From the NCBI GenBank assembly GCA_013396915.1, contig VWZL01001368.1, positions 496,001-560,000 of the forward strand: a stretch of DNA of 64,000 nt. The letters run 5' to 3'. Each line of letters opens with the position of its first letter. Position 1 is the stretch's first letter. The position numbers and the translations under genes are program-made. This DNA comes from Stercorarius parasiticus. Taxonomy: Eukaryota; Chordata; Aves; Charadriiformes; Stercorariidae. The notes below the pieces were generated by a model. The model made no database searches. It saw nothing but the letters and a program-made list of their open reading frames with translations, and had not been told where the DNA came from. This document shows, in pieces, positions 11,694 through 23,600 of this stretch.

Positions 11694-13120
11694 TTTTGAG
11701 TCATGTGGTAAATGTCTTGATAATGTTTCCACCCCAGCATGGCCACAGTTGATCTGTTCCAGGCATTAGAAGGAAAACTCTGGTCAACTAAAAGGATATG
11801 CTGAAAATATAGCAATGTCTACAGTCTAACCTGCCTCCACCTATCCACCCACGCAGCTACCTGTATCAGGAAAGAGGTGAGTAATATTTGCTCACTTTTG
11901 GGAATTTGTTTAACATTACTGAGTGATTCATAGAAAGAGAGATGGAGAATAATAACAACTTTTAAGGACAAATGAAAAACAAAAAGAAATCTGTTCAACA
12001 GATATACATATATATGGAATATAATTGGGCTGTCAGCCATGGTCTTCTCTTTTCTCTTCTTTAGAGATATTTTTCACTCACAGAGTTCTTTATGCAACTA
12101 TAGAGATCTGCTTGTCAAACCAGGACAGCTTGGTATCACTGAAGCCCCATTTTTAAAACCGCATCAGGTCAAGAGAAGCATAAAGTCTCTTCTCATTCCC
12201 AATTCAGAGTTCTCCATGATCACAAAATAAATGCAACAATAAAACTATTTTTCCCTTTCACCCTCTGATGGAAATAGATCATGTGCACAAATTTGATAAC
12301 CCTACATTTCTCCTCAAAAAATTTTAATGTGAAGAAATCAGTACCAAAGAACATCCTCCTCACCCTTTGTGTGGGACAGAATAGGACCACAGGCTGGTGA
12401 CAGCATTAGATTCCCAAATACTACAACAATCACAAAAGGAGAACTTGATATTCAATGGGTTATCAAAGCACTAAGATAATTTTAAGGAACAACAGGTGAA
12501 ACAGAGATGGATAACATGACTTTTTTCAGTGAGACAGTAAGTCTAAAGCCCACAGACTTTTGGTACGCCCACAGTTCCACCTGAAGCCACTTGTCAAAGA
12601 TATTGATGCTTTTTCTATCAGGCCAGCTTCACATTGATTAATGTTACACTCCTCAAAAACTTTAGTAAAATGGATCAGCTTCTTGCAATAAGCTGTTCCA
12701 AGTAAATAGAAGCAACAGAACATAAAACGGTGCTGACTTTTTTTTAAAAAACATATTTTGTTTATTTACTTAAGGTATTTTTGTAGGCCTGAATTCAGGA
12801 CACCGTACCTTCCCCCAGGAGAGACACTTGTATAAAGGCATGTACTTCAGCACTTCCCTGAATTAAGATGATGTTGAGATTGAGATGCTATGTTGTATGC
12901 TTTGCTCGCGTGAAGATGCTGAACTTGCCAGAACAAACATTGTACATGTAAATGAAGTTTTTAAAACAGTTCCTACTATTTTGTAGCTTAGTACTCAGTT
13001 TTCAAACCTGGCAGGCCAAAATCCACTCTTAGGCACTTTAAAAGGGGCCTTGTGTAATAACATAAAAAACTTACAGCCTGCACTAACATCCACACTCAAG
13101 TCACTGGATGTCTTAGCTTG

Positions 13121-13215
13121 CCAAAAAAACCCCAAAAAAACCAAACAGAAAACCCAAAAAACTAAACCCACCCCCCCACACACCAAAACCCAACTGAAAA
13201 CTCAAACCTCCAAAA
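13121..13215. repeat. A/C-rich low-complexity tract
   Basis: Runs of A broken by CC/CCC and a CCCCCCC block, almost without G or T. It is of the same character as 1480-1575 and gives spurious open frames on both strands. Confidence 0.85.
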
Positions 13216-14054
13216 CCCATCACGCCTCAAGATTTAAGATCTCTAAACTTAGATTTAGAAGTGTAAATTTAGGCATTCGAGTTTGAGAAGTTGTCTCTGC
13301 ACTTTCAAAGAAGAACAGGAACCTGACATCATGCTCTAAATCATTTCCTCTTAAATAATACTGTAAACTAATGCTGACTCTCCTCAGACATTAAATTAGG
13401 TGATCAACAGACAGGCTTTTCATTAAGCGGTGTTTTGCACAACTGGAAAAACCTGCTCTTTTATTAAACAGCCTGAAAAATAAACATCCATTTCACTTCT
13501 GTTCCTCTTTTTTTCTTTCAAAAACACTTCAATACTTTGAAAAAAGATATAAAAGGCAATCTACAGAGTTGTTCTTATCTTTTATAGTAAAAACTCCTTC
13601 CATGGTTTGTTATACACATATGCACACAGACGTTTCATCAAATTAGCTTGTGGGTATTCTCAGATGTGTTTAACGTCTGGCAAATTGCAATGTCCATTTA
13701 TAACAAACACCAAATAGAGAACACTGCAACTTGTGGAGTCCAGTTCCTTTAGGAATGTAAAATTGTGTATCAGGAAAGTCCATGCTTGCATCTCATTCTG
13801 CCTTTGGAAATACAGTATATCCTCCTCTTTCATTTGACCTCAGAAAGACCCAAGTAGCAACAGTTCATAATTTCTTTAAATTAAACATTAATGTTTTTAC
13901 CTCTGTAACTGCTTAGTTACCTCTGTAATTAAAAATAGATATTTTATCGGCCCTCATTATCAACTTGAGCCTACACTGGTACACAACTGACAGCATCAAA
14001 ATACCTGAACAAACTGGGTTTGGTTCAATTATTTTGGCTTGTAAGAATAATTGT

Positions 14055-14495
14055 GCTGCTCTGCTCTGTTCTGGTGAGGCCTCAAATGTTGAATGGAGTC
14101 AAGTTTTCTGCACCATGCCATAGGATCAATCAAGGCAAATTTGTGAGACCAGAATAATGTCTAGCATGAGAAAAGGGTGAAGGAACTGGTCTTGTTTACT
14201 CTGGAGGAGACCAGGGAGGAGAAAGGGGAGCAGAGACATGATGACAGCCTTCAAATATGTAAGAAGCAGTTATGGAGACAATGGTGATCAATGTTTTCCA
14301 TATGCACGTGGAGTAGCTCGGGGAGAATTTGGCTTATTTAGAGAAAGCTTTGCTGCAAATTATCTATTTATAATAGTTATGAAGCACTGGAAAGGCTACC
14401 TAGAGAGGTTGCAGTATATTCTTTACTGGGAATTTTTGTGAGCTGATCCAGGTATGTTGATTCCGAGCGAGGGATGGTCTATATTTTTTAGTGTT
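14055..14495 (+). mobile_element. Ancient amniote-type CR1 LINE 3' fragment
   Basis: Diverged but ordered matches to the 3' end of an old CR1. They are 'tggtgaggcctcaa' (about 14071), 'tttactctggaggaga' (about 14196), 'gacatgatgacagccttcaa' (about 14235), 'gaagcactggaaaggctacc' (about 14381), 'tagagaggttgcagta' (about 14401) and, near the end, 'gagggatggtctat' (about 14469), which corresponds to the CR1 3' UTR. The frame is broken, though 14238-14441 happens to stay open. It is the same old family type as the minus-strand copy at 4655-5430 and clearly older than the copy at 19384. Confidence 0.75.
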
Positions 14496-16200
14496 GGACA
14501 CATCCTGCCACATACCATGCATCATGACAGCTGCAGGGACTACCTCAGGTCTAATTACTGTATTTACAATTAAAACGAGAGAAGGGCAAGAACTTCTGAA
14601 ATTTCAAGAAGAAATTCTGTTATATGGATCCTACTGCTCCAGTGAGCTTCTCTTTGGAGAGAGAAAAAGCAGCCAAGATCAGGCTAGGAAATGCCTGATT
14701 GTGCAAATCCACTAGCCAAAATTACTACACAAGAAAAAGAAAAGGAAGCTGTAGTCAAGGTTACTTCACCAACAGTAACATCTCCCAAGTTCTTGAGAGG
14801 AAGATCACCAGGGAAACGTAGAACATTTACTTGGAGGGCCCCAAACTCATGGGGTCATTGGCCAACACGTGGATTACAAGCATTCTTTGATCAATCATTA
14901 GTTGATACATGGATTACAAATGTTATCTGAAGGACTGTAATGCTCCCCAAAGGAAAGGAAAGGTTACATATCTCCATCTCTCAGCAGTATCATGCTCAGG
15001 CTGAAGCCTGCCTTCATAACTAAAGCAATTTTAATTCCACCTACAAGCATCAGTGGCTTAACATTCACAAGCATCACAAGATAATGTAGTCACTTTGGAC
15101 TTGAAAAACAAAATGCAACACTTGTGTAACAAATAAGAAATACATTCAATCAAATATTCTGGCAGTATTTAGGTGGAGAAACAAGATACAGTTGTAGGAG
15201 AAAAACTGAGTACCAAAGCACTTCCATATCCTGTTAGCTGGGTGTCCTCTCTCAGCAAGTGGCTTGCTTAAGAGAAAGCATGTGATTCTCCAGAGGAGAA
15301 CATAAAACTCTGACCACATACCAAGTTGTGATGACTTTGCCATAGGGAGGAAGTGCCTCCTGACTGCAGCTGGTGATCAGCTCATGCCCTTGGGCATGAA
15401 GATTGATCATACTCTTAATTTTTTTCTTGGCCAGTGTAAATTCAGGTGCTGTTCTTGTCAATTTTCTATAAATCAAAGCCTCAATTCTTTTTATTTATTC
15501 ATCTTAATATTAACCAACTATGGGCTACCTCCTCTCCCATTCACAAGAGCACTTTCCCTTCTGTGGCTATGTAGTATCTCTGTGGCAAACACCAGAGTGA
15601 CCATATATAGAAAGCAGAAGCAAGTAGTTCTGTGGTTTTAAAGCTGCCTTTCAATGAAATTCAAAGAATGAAAATAACAAAAAGGGCACATACAAAGACA
15701 TGAACTACGTTCTTGTAGGCTCCACAGACTGTCATACCCCAACAAATCACGTTTCCCCCTTCTTAAATAAATCTACCAAGTAACTTCTGCTACAGTGAAT
15801 AGCAGTTATCACCAGAAAGGACAGAACTAAATTATTTGGTAAGGACTCTCATAAAATGTGATAAAGTGTGACTGAATTTGGTCCCAAAGTCTCTGTCTCA
15901 CTAATTTGCAGAACTTGCTGCCTAAGCATACTAATTACATGTGCAGTAAACGAAGCTTATTTTTATTTGAATGAGTTCTTCTTGTGACATTGTGAGAAAT
16001 GAAATATAGGACCACCCAGTTACGTTTCTTCTTTATTTGTTATTCCAATGTCAGTTTGTGACTCTGAGAAATAGGCATAAGAACTGAAGTAGATACCACC
16101 CACCATTTGATAAAAGTAGATGTTCCAATTCCTGATCACAATTGTAATGTGGAAAATAAAAAAAAGCAGAACAGAAATAACTATTACTTTCATAGCACCT
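14496..16200. other. Gene-free unique DNA
   Basis: No family recognised. Two overlapping open frames (14491-14715 and 14691-14930) show no domain. A loose repeat of 'GGATTACAA' occurs near 14871 and 14912. Confidence 0.6.
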
Positions 16201-16204
16201 TTTT

Positions 16205-16325
16205 TGAAGCTGTCAAAGCTATTAGCAAGCATTTATTAGTCTCACAACAGCCCTATGAGGTACTTAAGATACAATATTATTTTATGGAAAGACTTCTACA
16301 CTACAGCAACTAGCCCAATATGTGA
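16205..16325 (-). repeat. MIR-like ancient SINE relic
   Basis: The plus strand contains 'ctcacaacagccctatgagg' followed by a degenerate 'tattattttatgga' block. This is the order seen in the reverse complement of MIR/L2-type SINE 3' regions ('ctcacaacaaccctatgagg..attattatccccattttacag'). The rest is too diverged to follow. Confidence 0.65.
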
Positions 16326-16346
16326 ATTCATGTATAGCATATAAAT

Positions 16347-16363
16347 TTTTTTTTTTTTTTTTN
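16347..16363. repeat. Poly-T run ending in an unknown base
   Basis: About 16 T followed by N at 16363. The run length is therefore uncertain. Confidence 0.85.
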
Positions 16364-19300
16364 CATGTCTTTTTCACCGCCTCCCCTTTTTGTGGAGATT
16401 TTTATTTATTTATTTTATGTGATCAACTACACAGAGTTCATGTACTTCTGTACCGATTTCTTACGGCTAACTCCAGACTGTAGAAAGGGTTATAGGTATG
16501 AATAAAGAATATGGAATATATTGAAACAAATGCAGTATGAAGTAGCAACCCCACTAATCCCCCTGGAACGCAGCAGGTGATAAATGCCACATTCCAGCAG
16601 AATTAGCACCTCTGCCTCCTTCTGTGAGGGGGAAAAAGGAGGTCATCTGAGGTGATCGGAGAGGTATGCAATCAGGTAACTCAGCAGAGGATTTCTTTGA
16701 CTCTGGGATATAAACAGAACTTGAGCCAGACTCAAAAGACCCATCTCATTCACCTCAGTCACACCAGTGCAGGCCCTCTCAGAGACAGTTAATACCTGCT
16801 CTACACAACTAGCTAAATAATTACATTTATTCTTAGAATAACCCAGAAAAGGCTGTAAAGACAGTTCCTTGCATTAGACAAAGTTCTTCAACTCCTGCTG
16901 TAAGAGGATGTTTAGACATATGCAAGTCAAAAGCAATGTTAACACAGGCCCTTCTTATGCATCACACACCTTTGGAACACATCCGCAGACCCAAACATAT
17001 TAATTCTAAGGAATACAGTCACATTTTTGAGCCAGAATGAAAGACTTGGAGCTTAATACCGTAAAAGCAAAGACTAAGAGAAATATATCATCTTCTTTTT
17101 TCTTAGTTTTCTTTCAAATGGTTTAATTTGCTTTATTTTGATGGCAAGATAAAAGTTGTCATTGTTTATATAATGTTCCTTATGCAGACATTCCTTATCC
17201 ATACACCTTACTGGAGGGCAGATACCCATTCTACAGATATCATATAGGCAAGTTTTCAGACACACCTGACGTGCTCTTCACAACAGCACCAATACTTAAC
17301 ATACCGGCAATTTCTATCCACATCACTTTTATTATGCTAGTCTTCTCTAAGAATTTCTGCAAGAGCTTTAATTTCCAGCTGAAGAACTGGACTTAATGGA
17401 CAAAAGGGCAAAAGCGTCACCTCCAAGGTTAGGCCAAGGGTCAGATGGGCCCTTTCTGACCTCCTGGGTTGTCAGTGTCTCTGGTCCTTCAGCAGCGGAT
17501 ATGAACCCCGTACTGATGGTGCCTGAAACATGTTGCCATTGCTCAGCCACAAGGGTACCACACCGACTAGAAGTCGTGCAATGTACCATGGCACAGCAAA
17601 CCACATCGACTAGAAGTCGCGCAATATACCACAGCACAGCAAAGTCATCCTTGTAAATCCTGAATTTCCCATGACAGCCCTCACAGGGTTTACAAACCTA
17701 AAGCCACTTCTTGTCCTTGGCTTCCCCAGTGAGAAGTCCCACTGGACAACGCAGGGCGGCCATCACCCGCACAAGGCGCCCTACTGTCACTACTGCAGAA
17801 AGGGCAGAGCAGCCCATATGCTCTTGTCTCCATTTCAACTTCCACATTTCCCTCTCACCTCAAGCTTTAGGCAGCAGCCACAGCTACAGCCCTGTCTGCA
17901 TATACAGTGTTAGGAGCCCTCCGTTTCAAACGCTGACTTGGATGGGTGCCACACACCCCCTGGAAGCATCTGCATTTGAATTTAAAGGGGTGGGTGAGTG
18001 ACAGCAAAACTAGCTGCTTCTTCTGTCAAGGCTTTGGCAGATCATTGGTTGTCATCAAACCTATTGCGTTTCTTGCTCCCTGCCAAAAATTCCACCTACA
18101 TGCCTGATGGCAATTAGTCCTTTGTAGGTGCTAATGAATAAAAGCAGCACGCACACTTTACAGACTTAAAAAGAATATCCCAATCCATATATTAATTCCA
18201 TATATAAACTCACATGCACACACAGTCCTCCCTTCCCCTATCCACATGCCACTGTGCACCCACACCCAAACTCGTGCTTAGAAAAAAAGCAAGCAGCAGT
18301 AAGATGATCATCCAACTGTGTGCAAGTAGGATTTTTTTTCATGAATCATTATCTGTTTTTCCATAACTCATCTACTGCAAAAAAGTATTGCTTTATGAAT
18401 GCAGAAGGCAGCCTACATTTGGGATAATGAAGCACATTCATCGCATGCTTGAACCTTTCAAAGGTTCAGACATTTCACACACTCCCTCTAACCATGATTT
18501 CTCTGCGGTGTCCAAAATCATCTGGGATACGACAGTATGACATAACCACACTTCAGGCAAATTCCATAGACAACTTCCATAGAAGGGAAAACGGATAAAA
18601 TAGGGACACCGTGAGACTTCAGCACCACAGTACTTCCAAATCAACAAACTGAGCTTTGCTTTTATGTTTGTGTAATTATGGGGTTTTCTGTTTTATGTCA
18701 ATTTTAGAAGACAAGGCATCAAAAAAGTATGAGGAAATACACTGTATGTAAAGCTGGTTAAAGGGTCCTTATTAACTTTTCCCATCAGCAAAAATTCAGT
18801 TCTATGCCAAACAAACCTTTTTATAGGACTTATCAACTCCAAACCCAAAAATTTAGGGGGAAACATCACATTTTGACTTTCATGTTAATGCTACATATAT
18901 AGACAGAATTAGATTTGGGAATCAAAACATAATAGATTGAGTGCTCTACAAAAAAAAAAAAGTGTTTAAAGCACCTTGAAAATGATTGCATATTTTTTCC
19001 TTAGACTATTCATTTTGCGTGTTTTAACTCTCACCCCAAGCTTACAGTATCTCTTGAATAAGACACTTTCCCAACCACTTTTACAGTACTCATTAATTAA
19101 TCAGAAGTAAAGCATTCAGTATCTTACCATAACATTTCCAGACCAGATTTCACAGACTCTGAAAGGCTTCAGAAGGTCAGCTTTATATTAGTACATTGTA
19201 GAAAACTACTTCCTTCAGCCTCCCCGGATTAACAGCAGGTTTTACCCTTCCCCACTGGCTAGAGCGTAGGCAGGAGCAGTTGGAGAAGGCAGCCAGAAGC

Positions 19301-19383
19301 TCAGGAGTTGAAGCAAAGTGGGCCCGAGCTGAATGGCACTGCACATCATCAGCCATAACAGGCTGCAGCAGCTGCTGCATTGC
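16364..19383. other. Gene-free unique DNA with a 43-bp tandem duplication
   Basis: Apart from the two-copy repeat at 17560-17645 nothing is recognised. The region 17390-18000 is somewhat richer in G+C and has overlapping open frames of 80-96 codons in several frames. They show no family resemblance. Confidence 0.6.
17560..17645 (+). repeat. 43-bp tandem duplication, two copies
   Basis: Copy one is 17560-17602 and copy two 17603-17645. They differ at a handful of positions. Each contains the inverted repeat CGACT-AGA-AGTCG, a 5-bp stem with a 3-base loop. The duplication is local. Confidence 0.85.
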
Positions 19384-19816
19384 TTTGCCTGGTGCGGGAT
19401 CTAGAGCACAAGTCTCATGAGGAGCAGCTGAGGCAGCTGGGGTTGTTTAGCCTGGAGAAAAGGAGGTTGAGGGGAGACATTATTGCTCTCTACAACTACC
19501 TGAAAGGAGGTTGTAGAGAGGTGGGTGTTGGTCTCTTCTCACAAGTAAGAAGTGGTAGGACAAGAAGAAATGGCCTCAAGTTGCACCATGGCAGGTTTAG
19601 ATTAGATATTAGGAAAAAATTTTTCACTGCAAGGGTTGTCAAGCTTTGGAACAGGCTGCCCAGGGAAGTGGTTGAGTCGCCATCCCTAGAGATATTTGAA
19701 AGACACGTAGATGTAGTGCCGAGGGACATGGTTTAGTGGTAACTTAGGAGTGCTAGATTAACGGTTGGACTTGGTGATCTTAAAGGTCTCTTCCAACGAT
19801 AACAATTCTATGATTT
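19384..19816 (+). mobile_element. 5'-truncated avian CR1 LINE
   Basis: This is the 3' end of an avian CR1 non-LTR retrotransposon. The ORF2 C-terminal block (19386-19736) is still open over about 117 codons and contains the characteristic runs '[13 protein letters not shown]', '[18 protein letters not shown]' and '[15 protein letters not shown]', ending RDMV-stop. The short 3' UTR follows ('ggttggacttggtgatctta'), then the terminal ATTCTATGATT (19805-19815) that CR1 uses in place of a poly-A tail. Endonuclease and reverse transcriptase domains are absent, because the copy is truncated at about 19384. Lack of stops or frameshifts makes it younger than the copies at 4655 and 14055. A near-perfect inverted repeat inside it (CTCTCTACAAC near 19486 with GTTGTAGAGAG near 19510) is part of the CR1 sequence itself. 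Confidence 0.95.
19386..19736 (+). pseudogene. CR1 ORF2 C-terminal fragment, open but truncated
   Basis: About 117 codons of the region downstream of the reverse transcriptase domain in CR1 ORF2, open to its natural stop TAG at 19734-19736. It has no catalytic residues and no start of its own, so it is not expected to make a working protein. A Met at 19380 lies just upstream of the truncation and is a chance codon. Confidence 0.9.
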
Positions 19817-22800
19817 AAACTGTCTGGCCCTGCAAGTGGTAGGGTCTTTCTTCTTTCCACCTCATACTCCTTGTGTCACATGTAGTAGCACCATACTCAT
19901 ACGAGCCACTGTAAAGCTGTCTTGATTGTGGGGTTGTTCTACCTTTCATGCTGGTTTTATATAGACAGAGAAATCAGGCAAGAAGTCTTACGTATTCCTT
20001 ATGCAGGTGAGGACAGCATTCACATCCAGCCATGGAATAAAGGGCTTCTCTACAGCAATCTTTGGTCCTTCCTACCACAGAGGTATATGGCCTTTTTTTT
20101 TTGTTCCTGTTGTATCGGACAGATCTTTTTCTTTGTAGCAGGTTTTTGTCAGTGCAAGCAGCAGGAGTAAAGGCAAGGAAGGGACAAATGTCAGAATGTA
20201 CCCTTGTGACAGGCCTGAGCTGCAGCGTCCTCTATTAATTTAGCTTCTAGAAGAGGTCTGTGAGTTTTATGCCAAAACAATCCTTTCTAGAATTAATCTG
20301 AACTGGGCAGGGAGTATTTTTTCCATTTTAATTTCTTTTCTTTCAGCCTGCAAGAGGATCACTGTCCCAGCCCATTCTGATCCATAGCATATCCACAAAT
20401 GCAGCAGGGATCAAGAGCACATGCACTTCCCCCCCCCTTGAAAAATTTCTCCTCCAACTTCCACTTGCAGCTGAGGAATTCAGGCCAAAAAGTCTGTCTC
20501 CTGTTTGTGTCTCCTGTACCATATTAACATTCATTGCACCAGATACTTTAGGAAACACGGTAGGTGCTCACACATAACAGCGTCAGCATAACAGTGATGC
20601 TAAACACCTGAATGCTCTGAAATGCCCTGACACTCACATTTCACTGCCTGGCTCAGGCAGGACGTTGCTGCCAGGGTAGGCAATAGGAAGCAATTCAGGA
20701 GCGCCCCAACTGCAATCACAAAACCATTCTCCAAAGGGCTGTTTCCATCACAGTTTCTCCAAATAAAGTTTCACTAACATCCACTGGGGGAAAACCCAAG
20801 CGTACAGGGATGGTTGTGCCTGCAGATGAATCCCACCTGTGGGACCTGTGTGCTTTGGAGATAGCCCAGGGCTTCAGGTGCTCCTGACGCTGCAAGGCAG
20901 GCTCCTCTGATTGTGTTGCAGGGACAGGCACCTTTACCATGAACCCCAAAAGCTCCCACACATCTCTTGGAAGGCCTTGACCTAGGTGTTGCCTTCTGTC
21001 AACCTGAAAGAGCTAAAACCTCTGCCTTTTGTTGCTCCGAGAGGCTCTAATCCTGCCCTGAGAAGGGCATTTCCCACAGGCAGAAGGTGGGGTCACAGTG
21101 TGGGCACGAAGGCAGGACTCCTCGGGCCAGGCCAGCAGCAGGCAAGACACCAGCTCTGTAGCCTGATAGGCAGAACACACCACCGGGAGGAGGAAAACGT
21201 CTGCCTGAAATTATCCCAGGATAATTTTCTTTTTATTCAATCACTGTTTAATGTAAAATGCATTAAAAGCTTAGGAGCAAAATGTGAAAACATATGGAGG
21301 GAAGATGTTTAGGCAAATTGACAAATACAGCCCCACCTCCCTGGAATGTCTTACAAAAGTCTTAGGAGCTCCTTGGATTTAAATATCCCCTTGGTTTTTG
21401 TTGTCCCCTATTTTCTTCTAGACAGCTTTTGGGAATATCACTGCTCAGCATACTCTGTTTTATAAGGTTTTGAATATCCCCTGAGTTCCACTTATTTTAA
21501 GAATTGTCAAATTATCAAGGTCGTAGATATAATCCTAGTGTTTACAGAAAACCTAAACTTCTAACTGGCATGTCTTAACGCTCTAAGGGGAGTTCGGTTG
21601 CGGCTGATGTTTCATCTACTCTCCATTCAGAATCCCACAACTACAGGACTACATTTGTAATCTCCTGATCTTTTTGAGTTGTAAAAGTTTGCTATTTTCT
21701 CCCTTGCTGAGTGGTTGGTAAAATGGAAAGATAAAAATAAAACAAAGGCAAAGAAAAACACTAAAGTAATATTTCAGGAAAGTGATTTCTTTCAAAGTAT
21801 TTTTAATTTTTACATGATTCAAAATAACTTCACATACAGTAACCACTCAAACCAACTGACTCATCTTCATGTCCACATGCTTTCTTTAAAAACAGAAAAC
21901 TCTAATTTTTTTTTTTTTATGTTCAAAACATAACATTTTGCTGGAACAGATGCCTTATTTGAGCAAAGTGCCACATTTCTGTAATATTTTAAAACGATGT
22001 TTCAATTTAACCAAGATGTGACTAATAGTCAATGTGTAGGAAAAGTTACCATGCCCGTGTTTTTGTCCAGTCTCAGTGACATGAGCGTGAACCATCCTGA
22101 TAAGTGCTGTTTGATAATGACTCACGGCCAAACAATATTTCTTACTTCGTTATCAGTTTGGTTATTAGCTTTGCTCACAGGAGCTGACCAGTACAAAGTA
22201 ATGAGGTGAGGATGTCAATCTTCATATTGACTTTTTAATGATTCACTTATTGTTCTGTCTTTTTTTTTATAATCTCCATCTTATCCCTTCTGCTTTTTAA
22301 CCTTGTGAAAAACGACCCACTCTAGTAGCTCAAAGAATCCAGCCCCCTGTGAAGAACTCAATGCTTTTAAGGCATTTTTTGCTTTTCTATTTTTCCAGCA
22401 GCAGCACATCTGTCTCTGAAAGGTTTTAAGTGTCTTTGTAACTAATGCGAGAGGAACGTCAAAAAGTTCTATTTGCTTTGGCTCAGTTAAAGGCTTTGGT
22501 TTCTAGCTGCTTGTTCAATCCTCCTGGAACTGCAAAAATAGATGGGGAATCTCAGGATGTTTCACTGTGTTTTTGTCACCTCGCTCTATCCAGTAGGAAA
22601 TTTCACAAGAGCCTTCTTTATAGTAAACTGACATTTCTGTTAATGGATCTACATCTTAGCTGCAGACTTACACTGGCCAACTTAGCTGTAATCGTCACAA
22701 GGCCTGCAGCAGAGATGCAGGAATAACAGGCTGTCCTTATCCCACATCTGCTACCGTTCTTGTTTTGAGTCTAATCTGAGAACCCAGGATTTCCATGCAG

Positions 22801-23600
22801 ATGACAGGCACTGTGACACAGTCTCAGTGATGTTTTTTCTCAAATTTCTTGACCTTCCGGCCACAGTGTGGTTGGGAATTGAGCCCCTGGTGTTTACTAT
22901 GCAGGAGTTCTCTAGAGATGTAAAAGTACAATTTGGAATATATTTTTCTTTTGGTAGGACTTTTTCCCACCCAAATGACGAAACCATAATAGTTTACACA
23001 AAAGGAGACGCTGTGGGCCCCATGTGCTGAAGATGGAAAAGAGTCAGCACAGCAGCGTCATGAGGTTGCACCACTATTTTGATCATTCAGCTTACAAACA
23101 AGGAGCATGAACACGGGCCATCCGGTCACAAGAATATAATGTCTAAGCAGCAAGACCATCTCTGTTGACGATGGGCATAGCTAGGCACGTAGGCAAGGCA
23201 TATGTGTAGCAGGGCCCACAGATTATGAGAACACTCTGAGCATTGCTGTTTGGCAATGGGCCTTTCCTGCACCCCAGCCTGCGCTGTCTGCTCCACCACT
23301 GGCTGGTGCTGACTCCCATCTGAGAATCAGGCCCGGCAGCTCTGGAATTGCAGGACTGCCCAGCCCCTGTCACCTCAGAGTTGACATGTAAGCGATACGC
23401 AACGAATTCTCACTGTTCCCGTAATTTCGATAAACTAACAACAGCTCTGGTCATTATGGGATTTGGAAAGAGATGATTTCATCTCAAAAAGGCATGAGAA
23501 ATCCATACAGATGTTTAATATCTCAGAGCTGAGCATCAAATCCAATAAATCCTTACTCCAGAGCAACCTAATTCTGTTAGTCCCTAGGAAATGGAGAAAA
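19817..23600. other. Gene-free unique DNA
   Basis: No exon supported. The open frame at 20986-21312 (108 codons) has no domain. The stretch includes an A/T-rich segment at about 21640-21930 and a T run at about 21907. Nothing else recognised. Confidence 0.6.

Larger units (their letters stand above)
10001..14054. other. Gene-free unique DNA
   Basis: Nothing coding is supported. It holds an AT-rich block at about 10050-10125, a (TAT)n microsatellite at 11678-11693 and an A/C-rich tract at 13121-13215. Open frames are all under 90 codons. Confidence 0.6.

Noticed and set aside
14691..14930. 79-codon frame with basic, proline-rich product
   Set aside because: Too short and without a family match. 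It lies just after an old CR1 tail.
19486..19520. Inverted repeat CTCTCTACAAC / GTTGTAGAGAG
   Set aside because: It is part of the normal CR1 ORF2 sequence and not a separate structure.
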